Below, in pieces: positions 43,132-51,223 of a stretch of 64,000 nt of DNA. Location of the stretch: the NCBI GenBank assembly GCA_963748095.1, contig CAVVIO010000097.1:124001-188000 (forward strand), written 5' to 3'. Below the pieces are notes generated by a model, which saw nothing but the letters and a program-made list of their open reading frames with translations, was not told the DNA's origin and searched no databases. Origin of the DNA: CAVVIO01 sp963748095 (lineage in GTDB: Bacteria > Bacteroidota > Bacteroidia > Bacteroidales > UBA10428). How positions within the stretch are numbered: the first letter of the stretch is position 1; each line of letters opens with the position of its first letter. The position numbers and the translations under genes are program-made.

Positions 43132-45015
43132 ATGAAAGCGGTAATATTAGCGGGCGGAAAAGGCACAAGAATGGGGCATCATACACAACTGATGCCGAAA
43201 CCTATGTTAAAGGTTGGAAATAAACCAATCCTGGAGCACCAGGTAGAACTTCTTAAAAAATATGGTATTCGTGAAATTATTATCCTGGTGAACTATTTCA
43301 CAGATAAGATCGTGGAGTATTTCGGGCAAGGAGAAAAATGGGGAGTTGACATCTCTTATTATGAAGAAAAAGAGCCGCTGGGAACTGTAGGCGGTATTAA
43401 AGCTATTGAGGATCGTCTTGAAGATGATTTCATCGTTTTCTATGGTGATGTAATGATCAATATGCAACTGCAATACCTGATCGATTTTCATTATTCGCAC
43501 AAAAGCGACTGTACCCTTGTATTGCATCCCAATAACCATCCGTACGACAGCGACCTGGCAGACATCAGTAAAACGGGAAAAGTAACGGCTATTCATTCCA
43601 AACCACACAAACCAGGGAAATATTACCGAAACCTGGTGAATGCCGGCGCTTATGTTTTTCACCCAAAAATTCTGACATATCTCGAAAAAAATAAAAAAGC
43701 CGACTTCGGACGGGATATCTTCCCGGAATTGTACGATAAGATCAATATGTTCGGGTACCGTACATCCGAATACCTGAAGGATATGGGAACGCCTTCGCGC
43801 TGGGAAGAAGTGGAAAACGACTACCAATCGGGAAAAATTACACGAGCCGGTTACGAATTTCCTCAAAAAGCCATCTTTCTCGACCGTGACGGAGTTATTA
43901 ATGTGGAACAAAGTTATATCCACCTTCCCGAAGACATGACATTGTATCCATTTACTGCAGAAGCGGTAAAAAAAATCAACCTGTCGGAATACCTGTCAGT
44001 AGTTGTCACCAATCAATCAGTGATCGCGCGTAACTTGTGTACCATCGAAGAACTGGAAAACATTCATAACAAAATGGAAACAGATCTGGGAAGTGAAAAT
44101 GCTTACCTGGATGCTATCTATTACTGTCCGCACCATCCTGATAAAGGTTACCCGGAAGAAAATGCGGAATATAAAATCGATTGCAATTGCCGGAAACCAA
44201 AAACCGGAATGTTCGAGGATGCTGCCCGTGATTTTCATATCGACCTGAAACAGTCGTATATGATCGGCGATTCGGAACGCGATGTGCAGGCCGGCAAAAA
44301 TGCAGGTTGCACTACCATAGGTGTTATGACCGGATATGGTATGCGAAAAACCAGTGTACGCCCCGATTACTTTTTCAAGAACCTGCTTGAAGCTGTTGAT
44401 TTTATTATGGAAGAACCTTACCATGATTTATTTCAACAGATCACTGAAATATTCAAACCGGATGTTAAAAAACCTTTTGTGATCAGTATTGCAGGTAATG
44501 CACGGAACGGTAAAAGTACCATGGCTGCTTATTTTTCCAGGCAATTTCAGCAACAGGGATTACGTACATTAACAATTGAACTGGACAACTGGATACTCCC
44601 GGAAGATCAGCGTGAGCATTGTAAATCGGTTTACGACCGCTTTAACCTTGATAAGCTGGAAAAGGATATTGAGAGCCTGTTCAAAGGTGAAAAAATTCAA
44701 CTTTCGTCCTATCCGAATCATCCCGAACGTGATGTAGAATCCGTGGAATATTTCTATAAGGATGAAGAGGTGGTAATAATAGAAGGTGTAGTGGCCCTGA
44801 GTTCCGAAAAGATCCGTAACCTGGCCCATACCAAAATATTTATCAAAACGGATACAGCACTTCAGAAAGAAAGGATATACGATTATTACAACTGGAGAGG
44901 CAAAGAAAAGGCTGATATTGAACAGCTTTTTGAAAAAAGAACACAGGATGAATATTCAATAATAGAAAAAGAAAGTAAATTAGCTGATTTTATAATAAAC
45001 CCGAAAAACACATGA
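43132..45015 (+). CDS. Three-domain fusion: HddC-like sugar-nucleotidyltransferase, GmhB-like phosphatase, P-loop kinase
   Basis: 627 residues. Domain 1 (about 1-235): nucleotidyltransferase with VILAGGKGTRM, PKPMLKVGNKPI and YGDVMINM. Domain 2 (about 245-430): HAD phosphatase with FLDRDGVINVEQ, VTNQSVIARN, the zinc loop YYCPHHPDKGY ... CNCRKPKTGM of GmhB, and MIGDSERDVQAGKNAG. Domain 3 (about 440-627): uridine-kinase/phosphoribulokinase-like with Walker A GNARNGKST (455-463), ELDNWILPEDQ and VVIIEGVVAL. GmhB removes the 7-phosphate of heptose 1,7-bisphosphate and HddC makes GDP-D-glycero-alpha-D-manno-heptose; HddA and GmhA follow, overlapping by 4 and about 14 bases. The kinase domain is not part of the known pathway. 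The fusion may join consecutive steps in one polypeptide. Confidence 0.85.
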   Translation: MKAVILAGGKGTRMGHHTQLMPKPMLKVGNKPILEHQVELLKKYGIREIIILVNYFTDKIVEYFGQGEKWGVDISYYEEKEPLGTVGGIKAIEDRLEDDFIVFYGDVMINMQLQYLIDFHYSHKSDCTLVLHPNNHPYDSDLADISKTGKVTAIHSKPHKPGKYYRNLVNAGAYVFHPKILTYLEKNKKADFGRDIFPELYDKINMFGYRTSEYLKDMGTPSRWEEVENDYQSGKITRAGYEFPQKAIFLDRDGVINVEQSYIHLPEDMTLYPFTAEAVKKINLSEYLSVVVTNQSVIARNLCTIEELENIHNKMETDLGSENAYLDAIYYCPHHPDKGYPEENAEYKIDCNCRKPKTGMFEDAARDFHIDLKQSYMIGDSERDVQAGKNAGCTTIGVMTGYGMRKTSVRPDYFFKNLLEAVDFIMEEPYHDLFQQITEIFKPDVKKPFVISIAGNARNGKSTMAAYFSRQFQQQGLRTLTIELDNWILPEDQREHCKSVYDRFNLDKLEKDIESLFKGEKIQLSSYPNHPERDVESVEYFYKDEEVVIIEGVVALSSEKIRNLAHTKIFIKTDTALQKERIYDYYNWRGKEKADIEQLFEKRTQDEYSIIEKESKLADFIINPKNT

Positions 45016-46001
45016 TCATTACCCGAACACCGTTCCGGATAAGTTTTGTCGGCGGCGGTTCCGATATGGAAACATTTTACGCGAAGAGCCAGGGAGCTGT
45101 GCTGAGCACTACCATTGACAAATACATGTATATTTCATCACATAAATTCTTTTTCCCCGACGAGATAAGGGTAAAATATTCACAAACCGAAACTGTCAGT
45201 TCCATCGACGAACTGGAACACCCCCTATTAAGAGAAGCCTTACGGAAATCGGGGATTACAGGTGGCGTGGAAGTAAGTTCCATTGCCGATATACCAGCCG
45301 GAACAGGAATGGGATCGTCTTCTTCTTTTACTGTGGGTTTATTGCACAATCTATACGCTATCCGCCGAAAATACGTATCGCACGAACAGCTAGCCAGGGA
45401 AGCCTGCGAAATTGAGATCGATATCCTGGGAGAACCCATCGGTAAACAGGACCAGTATGCTGCGGCATTCGGCGGGCTGAACATATTATATTTCAATCCC
45501 GACGGCAGTGTGAAAGTGGAGCCTCTTTACATTAAAAATGAAGTATATACGGCGCTTCAGGACAACCTCCTGATGTTTTATACCGGCAACCAACGTAAAG
45601 CTTCCGACATTCTCAGCGAACAGAAGAAAAATGCCGGAAACGAAGATAAATTCAACATACTGAAATCGATGGTTTCACTGGTCTTTGATTTGCGTGATTG
45701 TCTTTACCAGGAACGACTGGAAGATTTCGGGAAAATCCTTCATGAGAACTGGATACTGAAACAACGGCTGGCATCACAAATCAGCAATAACGAGATTTCG
45801 GATATATACCAGCTTGCCCTGAAAAACGGCGCTACAGGCGGGAAATTACTTGGCGCCGGCGGCGGCGGTTTTATGCTTTTTTACTGTGAGAAAAACAACC
45901 AGGCAAAATTAAAAGAAGCTTTATCTTCTTTAAGAAACTTTGATTTTAACTTTGAACGTGAAGGTTCAAAACTAATTTACTTTGCTGATGAAAACATCTG
46001 A
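45012..46001 (+). CDS. hddA: D-glycero-alpha-D-manno-heptose 7-phosphate kinase (GHMP family)
   Basis: 329 residues of the GHMP kinase family: N-terminal RTPFRISFVGGGSDMETFY, ATP-binding IPAGTGMGSSSSFTVGLL (motif 2), and motif 3 GATGGKLLGAGGGGFMLFY. HddA phosphorylates heptose 7-phosphate at C1 (alpha), the step before the GmhB phosphatase. Its ATG overlaps the stop of the fusion gene (ATGA), a sign of translational coupling. gmhA begins inside its last codons. Confidence 0.9.
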   Translation: MIITRTPFRISFVGGGSDMETFYAKSQGAVLSTTIDKYMYISSHKFFFPDEIRVKYSQTETVSSIDELEHPLLREALRKSGITGGVEVSSIADIPAGTGMGSSSSFTVGLLHNLYAIRRKYVSHEQLAREACEIEIDILGEPIGKQDQYAAAFGGLNILYFNPDGSVKVEPLYIKNEVYTALQDNLLMFYTGNQRKASDILSEQKKNAGNEDKFNILKSMVSLVFDLRDCLYQERLEDFGKILHENWILKQRLASQISNNEISDIYQLALKNGATGGKLLGAGGGGFMLFYCEKNNQAKLKEALSSLRNFDFNFEREGSKLIYFADENI

Positions 46002-46600
46002 TTTTAAGAATTATTTCAACCGGGTATCCGATACCCTGGTTCAACTCGATATAAATGCCCTTGAAAAAGTGGCCGATTTGTTATTGACCTGCCGTGAAAA
46101 TGGCAATACCGTTTATATTTTTGGGAACGGCGGCAGTGCTTCTACTGCATCACATGTTACGGGAGACTTTCTGAAAGGTATTTCCTACCAGCTTGAAAAA
46201 CGTTTCCGGATAATTTGTCTGAACGATAATATTGCAGCCCTGACTGCCATTACTAACGATCTTTCCTATGAAGAAGTTTTTGTTGAACAACTACAGACTT
46301 TCATGAAAAAGGACGACGTGGTGATTGGTATTTCGGGTAGCGGAAATTCAGCAAATGTGGTTAAAGCTATGGAATATGCCCGGGATAACAAGGCTGTAAC
46401 TATTGCTCTTACAGGATATACCGGGGGGAAACTCAAGGATATTGTTGATATTATGATCAATGCCCCGATAAAGGATATGGAAGTCACCGAGGATATTCAT
46501 ATTATTACTTTTCCATGCTATTAAACAGGAGCTCATCCGTAAAATAAAAGGAGAAAATTACTCGATGGGATACAATTACGACCAGCGGGTGAAACAGTAA
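45988..46600 (+). CDS. gmhA: Sedoheptulose-7-phosphate isomerase (one apparent frameshift near the end)
   Basis: SIS-domain protein of GmhA type: YIFGNGGSASTASHVTGDFLKG, LTAITNDLSYEEVFVEQL, GISGSGNSANVVKAMEYAR and DMEVTEDIHI. It makes D-glycero-D-manno-heptose 7-phosphate from sedoheptulose 7-phosphate, the first step of the pathway. The frame breaks in TTTT at 46509-46512; dropping one T turns ITFPCY-stop into ITFHAIKQELIRKIKG and extends the protein to the stop at 46600, 203 residues, the normal end. ATG 45988 is preferred over the TTG two codons earlier. Only 5 bases separate it from the convergent glycosyltransferase gene. Confidence 0.87.
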
Positions 46601-46605
46601 ACGGA

Positions 46606-47610
46606 TTATTCTTTTAGTATCACAGCCCGTTTGATCTCTTCGCGGTTTCCGAAAACAATTCTCCTGAAAAAGTTATAGATAATCCCCAATCCGTAACCTG
46701 TCAGGAATTCGTAAGCGGCAAATGCTGACATCAGGCCTACTCCTATACTTTTATTGTGTAATGATGAATCGATAAAAACGGCAAGCGCATAAAAAATAAG
46801 CGTGGCCAGAAAAATATAAAAGACAGGTATCACGAAAAATGCTGAAGCAATACCGGCCAGTAAATACAAAATAAAAAACAAGGGCGCCAGGTAAGTGATC
46901 CTGAGCGCTTCGCGATGACGAAGGATCAGGTCGATACGGGCTTTTCCATACATGAACATCTGCACATAAAATTTATACAGTGAAGTTTTACGCTTATGAT
47001 AAACATAGGCATCGGGAATCAGGGCTGTAGTATAACCGCCTTTATGAATACGCATGCTAAGGTCGACATCTTCGGCAACTTTCATCCCGCTGTAACCACC
47101 TATATCCATAAAAACTTTTCGTGATATTCCCATATTAAATCCCCTTGGCTGAAATTTACTCACCCTTTTTTTTCTCCCGCGAATGCCGCCCGTGGTTAAA
47201 AAGGATGTCATTACATAATTAATGGATTTTTGAACCGGCGTGAAAGTTTCGCTTGCAGCATCGGGACCTCCGAAAGCATCGGCTTTATTCGATGCAAGAA
47301 AACTTTCAATTTCTGTAAAATATTGGGGAGGAACGATACAGTCGGAATCGATAAATACCACATAGTCCCCTTTGGCATGGTCCACTCCCAGGTTGCGCGA
47401 TTCGCTTATCCCCAGGCCTTTCCTGTAAATATACTGAAGACTGAGTGTGTTGTTGTATTTTCCGGCTACCTGACCCACTGAATCGTTAAAAGTAGCATCG
47501 ACAATGATCACCTCAAAATCTTTAAACTCCTGTTGCGACAGGCTGGCAAGAAACTCGTCTACATCGCCGGGACGTCCGAAAGTGGGTAAAACAACCGAAT
47601 AGAAATTCAC
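46606..47610 (-). CDS. Family 2 glycosyltransferase, membrane-associated
   Basis: 334 residues from a GTG start. GT-A fold motifs: VVLPTFGRPGDVDEFLASL, the ESRNLGVDHAKGDYVVFIDSDC segment (DxD equivalent SDC), and AEDVDLSMRIHKGGY (acceptor-site ED). Two or three membrane helices near the C-terminus (ITYLAPLFFILYLLAGIASAFFVI and a following FYIFLATLIFYALAVFI) anchor it to the inner membrane. Likely builds a surface polysaccharide; donor unknown, though GDP-heptose genes are next door on the other strand. Confidence 0.85.
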   Translation of the reverse strand: MNFYSVVLPTFGRPGDVDEFLASLSQQEFKDFEVIIVDATFNDSVGQVAGKYNNTLSLQYIYRKGLGISESRNLGVDHAKGDYVVFIDSDCIVPPQYFTEIESFLASNKADAFGGPDAASETFTPVQKSINYVMTSFLTTGGIRGRKKRVSKFQPRGFNMGISRKVFMDIGGYSGMKVAEDVDLSMRIHKGGYTTALIPDAYVYHKRKTSLYKFYVQMFMYGKARIDLILRHREALRITYLAPLFFILYLLAGIASAFFVIPVFYIFLATLIFYALAVFIDSSLHNKSIGVGLMSAFAAYEFLTGYGLGIIYNFFRRIVFGNREEIKRAVILKE

Positions 47611-47675
47611 TATAATTCTTTTATGGATTAATTAAAAGGCAGCAAATTTTACAAAAAAAACAGAATAAAAAAATG

Positions 47676-47721
47676 AGGCTGTCTAAAAATAATAATCAAT
47701 CTTAACTTTTTTTGACAGCCT
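47676..47721 (-). terminator. Terminator after the DPM1-like glycosyltransferase gene
   Basis: An 8-bp core stem (47676-47683 with 47714-47721) extended by A/T pairs around a long loop, then a T-rich run on the minus strand, 37 bases after the stop codon. Similar elements with the GGCTGTC core are common as terminators in Bacteroidota. Confidence 0.65.
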
Positions 47722-47758
47722 TAGATAAATTAAATCAACAATCTATTATTTAATCAGA

Positions 47759-48709
47759 TCAGATCTCCTTATCAATCTGGTAATTATTCCTGTCGGCAGA
47801 ACTACGCGAAATCAGTTCTCCGAGGAAACCGGCAAGGAAAAGCTGCGTTCCAAGGATCATTGCCGCAAGCGCAATATAAAAATAGGGGCTGGAAGTTACA
47901 AGCGCTTCTTTTATACCATGTGAAACTGCCAGCAGCTTTTTTATTCCCAGAACAAGAGCCATGATAAAACCCAGGATGAACATCAGCGTTCCCAGGGTTC
48001 CGAACAGGTGCATGGGTCGTTTCCCAAACCGCGAAATAAACGAAATGGAAATCAGGTCGAGGTAACCGTTCACAAAACGTTCGAGGCCGTACTTGGTAGT
48101 ACCGTATTTCCGTTTCTGGTGATGAACTACTTTCTCTCCTATTTTTGTAAAACCGGCTTTTTTGGCAATTACCGGAATAAAGCGGTGCATTTCACCATAT
48201 ACTTCAATACTTTTAGCTACCTGACCGGCATACGCCTTCAGCCCACAATTGAAATCGTGCAGTTTTATGCCTGTTATAATCCGGGCTGTCCAGTTAAATA
48301 ATTTACTGGGAAGGTTCTTGGATAAAACCGGATCATGACGCTTCTTTTTCCAGCCCGATACCAGGTCGAATCCCTGGTTTTTTACCATATCGTACAATTC
48401 GGGAATTTCCTCAGGACTGTCCTGCAAATCGGCATCCATGGTAATAACCACATCGCCTTGCGAAGCTTTAAACCCGCAATGCAGGGCCGCCGATTTACCA
48501 TAGTTTCTTCTGAACTTAATACCTCTTACCGACTTATTCTTCTTACTATTCTCTTCGATAACTTTCCAGGAACCGTCGTTACTGCCATCGTCTACCAGGA
48601 TCACTTCGTAGAGAAACCCGTTCTCTTCCATTATTTTTTTGATCCATTCAATCAATTCAGGCAACGATTCTTCCTCGTTGTACAGAGGTATTACTATAGA
48701 TATATCCAT
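47759..48709 (-). CDS. Family 2 glycosyltransferase, polyprenyl-phosphate (DPM1/GtrB-like)
   Basis: 316 residues: SIVIPLYNEEESLPELIEWI, VILVDDGSNDGSWKVIEE, GDVVITMDADLQDSPEEIPEL (DAD metal motif) and two C-terminal helices (FGTLGTLMFILGFIMALVLGI, YFYIALAAMILGTQLFLAGFLGELI). Such enzymes transfer a sugar from a nucleotide to undecaprenyl phosphate for later use outside the membrane. A DUF4199 gene lies 41 bases upstream on the same strand, a frequent pairing in Bacteroidota. Confidence 0.88.
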   Translation of the reverse strand: MDISIVIPLYNEEESLPELIEWIKKIMEENGFLYEVILVDDGSNDGSWKVIEENSKKNKSVRGIKFRRNYGKSAALHCGFKASQGDVVITMDADLQDSPEEIPELYDMVKNQGFDLVSGWKKKRHDPVLSKNLPSKLFNWTARIITGIKLHDFNCGLKAYAGQVAKSIEVYGEMHRFIPVIAKKAGFTKIGEKVVHHQKRKYGTTKYGLERFVNGYLDLISISFISRFGKRPMHLFGTLGTLMFILGFIMALVLGIKKLLAVSHGIKEALVTSSPYFYIALAAMILGTQLFLAGFLGELISRSSADRNNYQIDKEI

Positions 48710-48750
48710 TGTTAATTTAATTCCCTTTTTCTTTTACTCAATTTATCTTT

Positions 48751-49281
48751 TTACTCAGTTCCCTCCATCAGGGGATTTTTTTCTTTTTTAAGAATAGCCG
48801 CAGTAATTAAAGAGATGATGGTACCTATTACAGCTGATCCAATTATTCCATAGAGCAATGTTTTTATTGTTGAGGCATTTTCTCTTGCACGGTTCATGAT
48901 CATTTCCACCTGATCTTCGGACATACCCCGACTCAGAAACTTCTCCTCCATTACTTTAAAACCTTTTTCTACCATTCCGGGATCAATCCATGTAGTTAAA
49001 ATATATGAAAACAATGCCGATAATATCCCTGCAAAAACAGCAATAAGGATACCCACAACCAATGCATTTCCATAGGTAATAGCGCCGTCCAGCACCTTAT
49101 CTCTATATGATTTGGTGCCCAAAAAGATACCACCAATAATAATAACATAACTCAATAAACCCAGACTTAAATTAAAAGTCAGATTGGTAATATACAGCAG
49201 GACTGTATATATTATTAATACGAGACCGAGTATAACTCCATTGGTTAATGTGTGTTTCCAGATACTAGTGTTTTTTTCCAT
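48751..49281 (-). CDS. DUF4199 family membrane protein
   Basis: 176 residues with four membrane helices (GVILGLVLIIYTVLLYITNL, GLLSYVIIIGGIFLGTK, ALVVGILIAVFAGILSALFSYIL, LLYGIIGSAVIGTIISLITAAIL) and a periplasmic or cytosolic loop of charged helix between helices 3 and 4 (residues about 105-140). Matches the DUF4199 pattern found next to DPM1-like glycosyltransferases in this phylum. Function unknown. A TATATTTG box lies 26 bases above the ATG. Confidence 0.85.
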   Translation of the reverse strand: MEKNTSIWKHTLTNGVILGLVLIIYTVLLYITNLTFNLSLGLLSYVIIIGGIFLGTKSYRDKVLDGAITYGNALVVGILIAVFAGILSALFSYILTTWIDPGMVEKGFKVMEEKFLSRGMSEDQVEMIMNRARENASTIKTLLYGIIGSAVIGTIISLITAAILKKEKNPLMEGTE

Positions 49282-49306
49282 GGTTTTAATATTTGGTTAA
49301 AAAAAA

Positions 49307-49314
49307 CAAATATA
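49307..49314 (-). promoter_or_regulatory. Promoter -7 box for DUF4199-glycosyltransferase
   Basis: TATATTTG on the minus strand matches TAnnTTTG; no TTTG at the N20 position upstream. Confidence 0.45.
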
Positions 49315-49355
49315 TCAGGTTTTTTTAATTGTCGGAATTAATAAGTACGATTTCT

Positions 49356-49387
49356 TTTGCAAGTACCGATAAAAGTTAATAGTTTTG
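49356..49387 (+). promoter_or_regulatory. Promoter of the SRP RNA gene
   Basis: TTTG (49356-49359), exactly 20 bases, TAGTTTTG (49380-49387). The first base of the paired RNA is 6 bases further on, at the expected start of transcription, which ties promoter spacing and RNA end together. Confidence 0.75.
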
Positions 49388-49392
49388 CTGCC

Positions 49393-49488
49393 GGGTAAGT
49401 CTTATACGGCCAGCTCCTGCTGAATCCCCCAGGTCCGGAAGGAAGCAAGGGTAGGTGGTCGTAGCGGCGCGATATAAGTAGCTTACCC
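49393..49488 (+). ncRNA. ffs: Signal recognition particle RNA (4.5S type)
   Basis: About 96 bases folding into one long hairpin: GGGTAAG and CTTATA on the 5' side pair with TATAAG and CTTACCC at the 3' side. The conserved Ffh-binding tip is AGGTCCGGAAGGAAGCA (GGAA tetraloop) near 49431-49447. No Alu domain, the usual bacterial short form. A T-run directly after 49489 ends transcription. Confidence 0.93.
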
Positions 49489-49610
49489 CTTTTTTATTTT
49501 CTTTTTTAGTACTCGCTTAAAATAAAAAGGAAATATCTCTTTAACGCATTTCACTATCAATTCAATCTTCCTTTCTTCACTTACCACCCAAATCCGGTTA
49601 TATTATACGT

Positions 49611-50070
49611 TTATCCCAATGCATCAATCACTTCTTTGGGGGCCTGCACCAGCTCTACCAGCACACCTTCGCTGCAAAGCGGAAATTCTTCATTCCCCTT
49701 CGGATGAATAAAACATACATCGTAACCACTTGCTCCTTTACGAATTCCTCCCGGGGTAAACCGCACACCTTCGGCAGTAAGCCATTCTACAGCTTTTTCG
49801 AGGTCATCGATCCACAACCCGATATGATTCAACCGCGGTTCATGTACTTTAGGTTTTTTTTCAACGTCGAGGGGTTGCATGATGTCAACCTCAACCGCTG
49901 TTGGCCCATTACCAATAGATAGTACATCTTCATCCACATTTTCCTTTTCACTCTGAAAATCAGATTTTTTCTCCAGTCCCATTATATCTATCCAGAATTT
50001 AGCACAGCTTCGATTTGTCTTCTCCGCCGATAGCCACTTGTTGTATGCCCAAAACTCTAAAAGGTCTCAT
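49611..50070 (-). CDS. VOC family (glyoxalase-fold) protein, one apparent frameshift
   Basis: The ATG at 50070 opens MRPFRVLGIQQVAIGGEDKSKL, and then the frame meets a stop. Removing one base in 50001-50007 continues it as KFWIDIMGLEKKSDFQSE and on to the end at 49611, 152 residues in all, which is a normal VOC protein with two beta-alpha-beta-beta-beta repeats (second: LNHIGLWIDDLEKAVEWLTAEGV, FIHPKG, EGVLVELVQAP). Without the correction only a 123-residue C-terminal part is open. Related proteins are annotated as lactoylglutathione lyases or methylmalonyl-CoA epimerase-like; the reaction is unknown. Confidence 0.8.
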
Positions 50071-50186
50071 CTTAAAATATTTTAATAGTAAACTCCAATA
50101 TAAAATTCAGGCCGTGAAGGTAATTATTTTTCCATTTAGTCAGACAGAAGAACCCCGGTATAAATTCATATATTATAAAATTTGGT

Positions 50187-50194
50187 TACATTTG
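50187..50194 (+). promoter_or_regulatory. Promoter -7 box of the zinc-ribbon methyltransferase
   Basis: TACATTTG matches TAnnTTTG; start codon 26 bases downstream. No clear -33 element. Confidence 0.45.
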
Positions 50195-50219
50195 AACCCT
50201 TAAAATTTTAATTAGTAAA

Positions 50220-50984
50220 ATGAGAAGATTTATCCCATTTATCCTGAAAATCATACCCCGGAAATACCTTATACGGCTGAGTTATATTTTTATGAAATTT
50301 AGCGCCTTATGGTATAAAGGAGATAACGTGGAATGTCCGGTTTGCGGGGGCAGGTTCAAAAAGTTTTTACCGTACGGGCATAACATAGTCCGTAAAAATG
50401 TATTGTGCCCTAAATGTTTATCTTTGGAAAGACACCGGTTACTATGGCTTTTTTTAAAAAACAAAACGAATTTTTTTTCTGAAAAACAGAAAGTACTGCA
50501 TATAGCTCCCGAGCAATGTTTCGTGGACAGGTTTAAGAACCAGAATAATCTTGATTATACAACTGCTGATATGGAATCGCCCATTGCCGATGTAAAGCTC
50601 GATATTCAGGCCATCCCCTTTAAAGATGATACTTTCGACGTGATTATCTGTAATCATGTACTCGAACACGTGGAAGACGACAGCCGGGCGATGACAGAAA
50701 TTCTGCGCGTATTGAAACCGGGTGGATATGCAATTCTTCATGTTCCTATTAATTATAGTATGCACGAATCGTACGAAGACGCTTCTATTACCAATCCCAG
50801 GGAACGGGAAAAACACTTTCGTCAGCGGGACCATCACCGTTTATACGGAATGGATTACCCGGAAAGGTTAACAAAAATAGGCTTCAAAATACTCGAACAT
50901 AATTATCTCGATGAATTGGATGACGCCACCAAAGAGCGATACAGGTTACCTTACAAAGAATTTATGTATGCTTATTTTAAATAA
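50220..50984 (+). CDS. Class I SAM methyltransferase with N-terminal zinc-ribbon-like motif
   Basis: 254 residues. Basic, amphipathic start (RFIPFILKIIPRKYLIRLSYI), then CPVCGGRFKKFLPYG and VLCPKCLSLERHRL, four Cys that can bind zinc, and a Methyltransf_11 core: DYTTADMESPIADVKLDI, IPFKDDTFDVIICNHVLEHVEDD, EILRVLKPGGYAILHVPI. This combination is often met in polysaccharide and lipid-modifying loci. Target unknown. Monocistronic, between a -7 box and the ilv promoter. Confidence 0.8.
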   Translation: MRRFIPFILKIIPRKYLIRLSYIFMKFSALWYKGDNVECPVCGGRFKKFLPYGHNIVRKNVLCPKCLSLERHRLLWLFLKNKTNFFSEKQKVLHIAPEQCFVDRFKNQNNLDYTTADMESPIADVKLDIQAIPFKDDTFDVIICNHVLEHVEDDSRAMTEILRVLKPGGYAILHVPINYSMHESYEDASITNPREREKHFRQRDHHRLYGMDYPERLTKIGFKILEHNYLDELDDATKERYRLPYKEFMYAYFK

Positions 50985-51041
50985 AAAAATATTTATACAT
51001 GATTTTTTTAAAAAATACGACCATAATCTAATTTTATTCTC

Positions 51042-51049
51042 TATATTTG
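51042..51049 (+). promoter_or_regulatory. Promoter -7 box of the ilv operon
   Basis: TATATTTG matches TAnnTTTG and places the start of the message about 12 bases before the leader-peptide ATG. The -33 region is not conserved. Confidence 0.5.
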
Positions 51050-51068
51050 TCACTCAAAATTATAAAAC

Positions 51069-51131
51069 ATGAGAAATATCATAGTTGTTGTCCTTATTCT
51101 AGTGGTCGGCCTTCTTAGAATGCTAAGGTAA
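51069..51131 (+). CDS. ilvL: ilv operon leader peptide
   Basis: A 20-residue open frame MRNIIVVVLILVVGLLRMLR, of which 13 residues are Ile (3), Val (5) or Leu (5), including an unbroken run from residues 4 to 13. It begins 12 bases after the likely transcription start and ends 29 bases before a strong terminator in front of ilvD. Its coding sequence overlaps both arms of the 1:2 hairpin, as in classical attenuators. It is far too short for ordinary gene finding. Confidence 0.85.
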   Translation: MRNIIVVVLILVVGLLRMLR

Positions 51132-51189
51132 GGATGGTGTAAACTGTGATTAAAGATATTAAAAGCCATTCTTACAAAGAATGGCTTTT
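51092..51189 (+). promoter_or_regulatory. Transcription attenuator of ilvDBNC (competing hairpins 1:2, 2:3, 3:4)
   Basis: Region 1 (51092-51101) pairs with region 2 (51116-51128): 10 bp with one 3-base bulge, inside the leader ORF. Region 2 AGAATG (51117-51122) can instead pair with region 3 CATTCT (51167-51172). Region 3 is the 5' arm of the terminator. A ribosome stalled on Ile, Val or Leu codons would cover region 1, free region 2 and so prevent the terminator; with charged tRNA present the 1:2 and 3:4 hairpins form. Mechanism is inferred from the classical enterobacterial model. Confidence 0.8.
51161..51189 (+). terminator. Attenuator terminator hairpin (3:4) of ilvDBNC
   Basis: A perfect 13-bp inverted repeat (51161-51173 and 51177-51189) with a 3-base loop, followed by T; it lies 34 bases before the ilvD ATG and after the leader peptide. 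Confidence 0.88.
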
Positions 51190-51223
51190 TAATTTATGTT
51201 AAACCGAGCTTAATTTCAATATT

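Noticed and set aside
47676..47721. Inverted repeat as an insertion-sequence end
   Set aside because: It has hairpin plus T-run form right behind a gene, no transposase and no target duplication visible; a terminator explains it.
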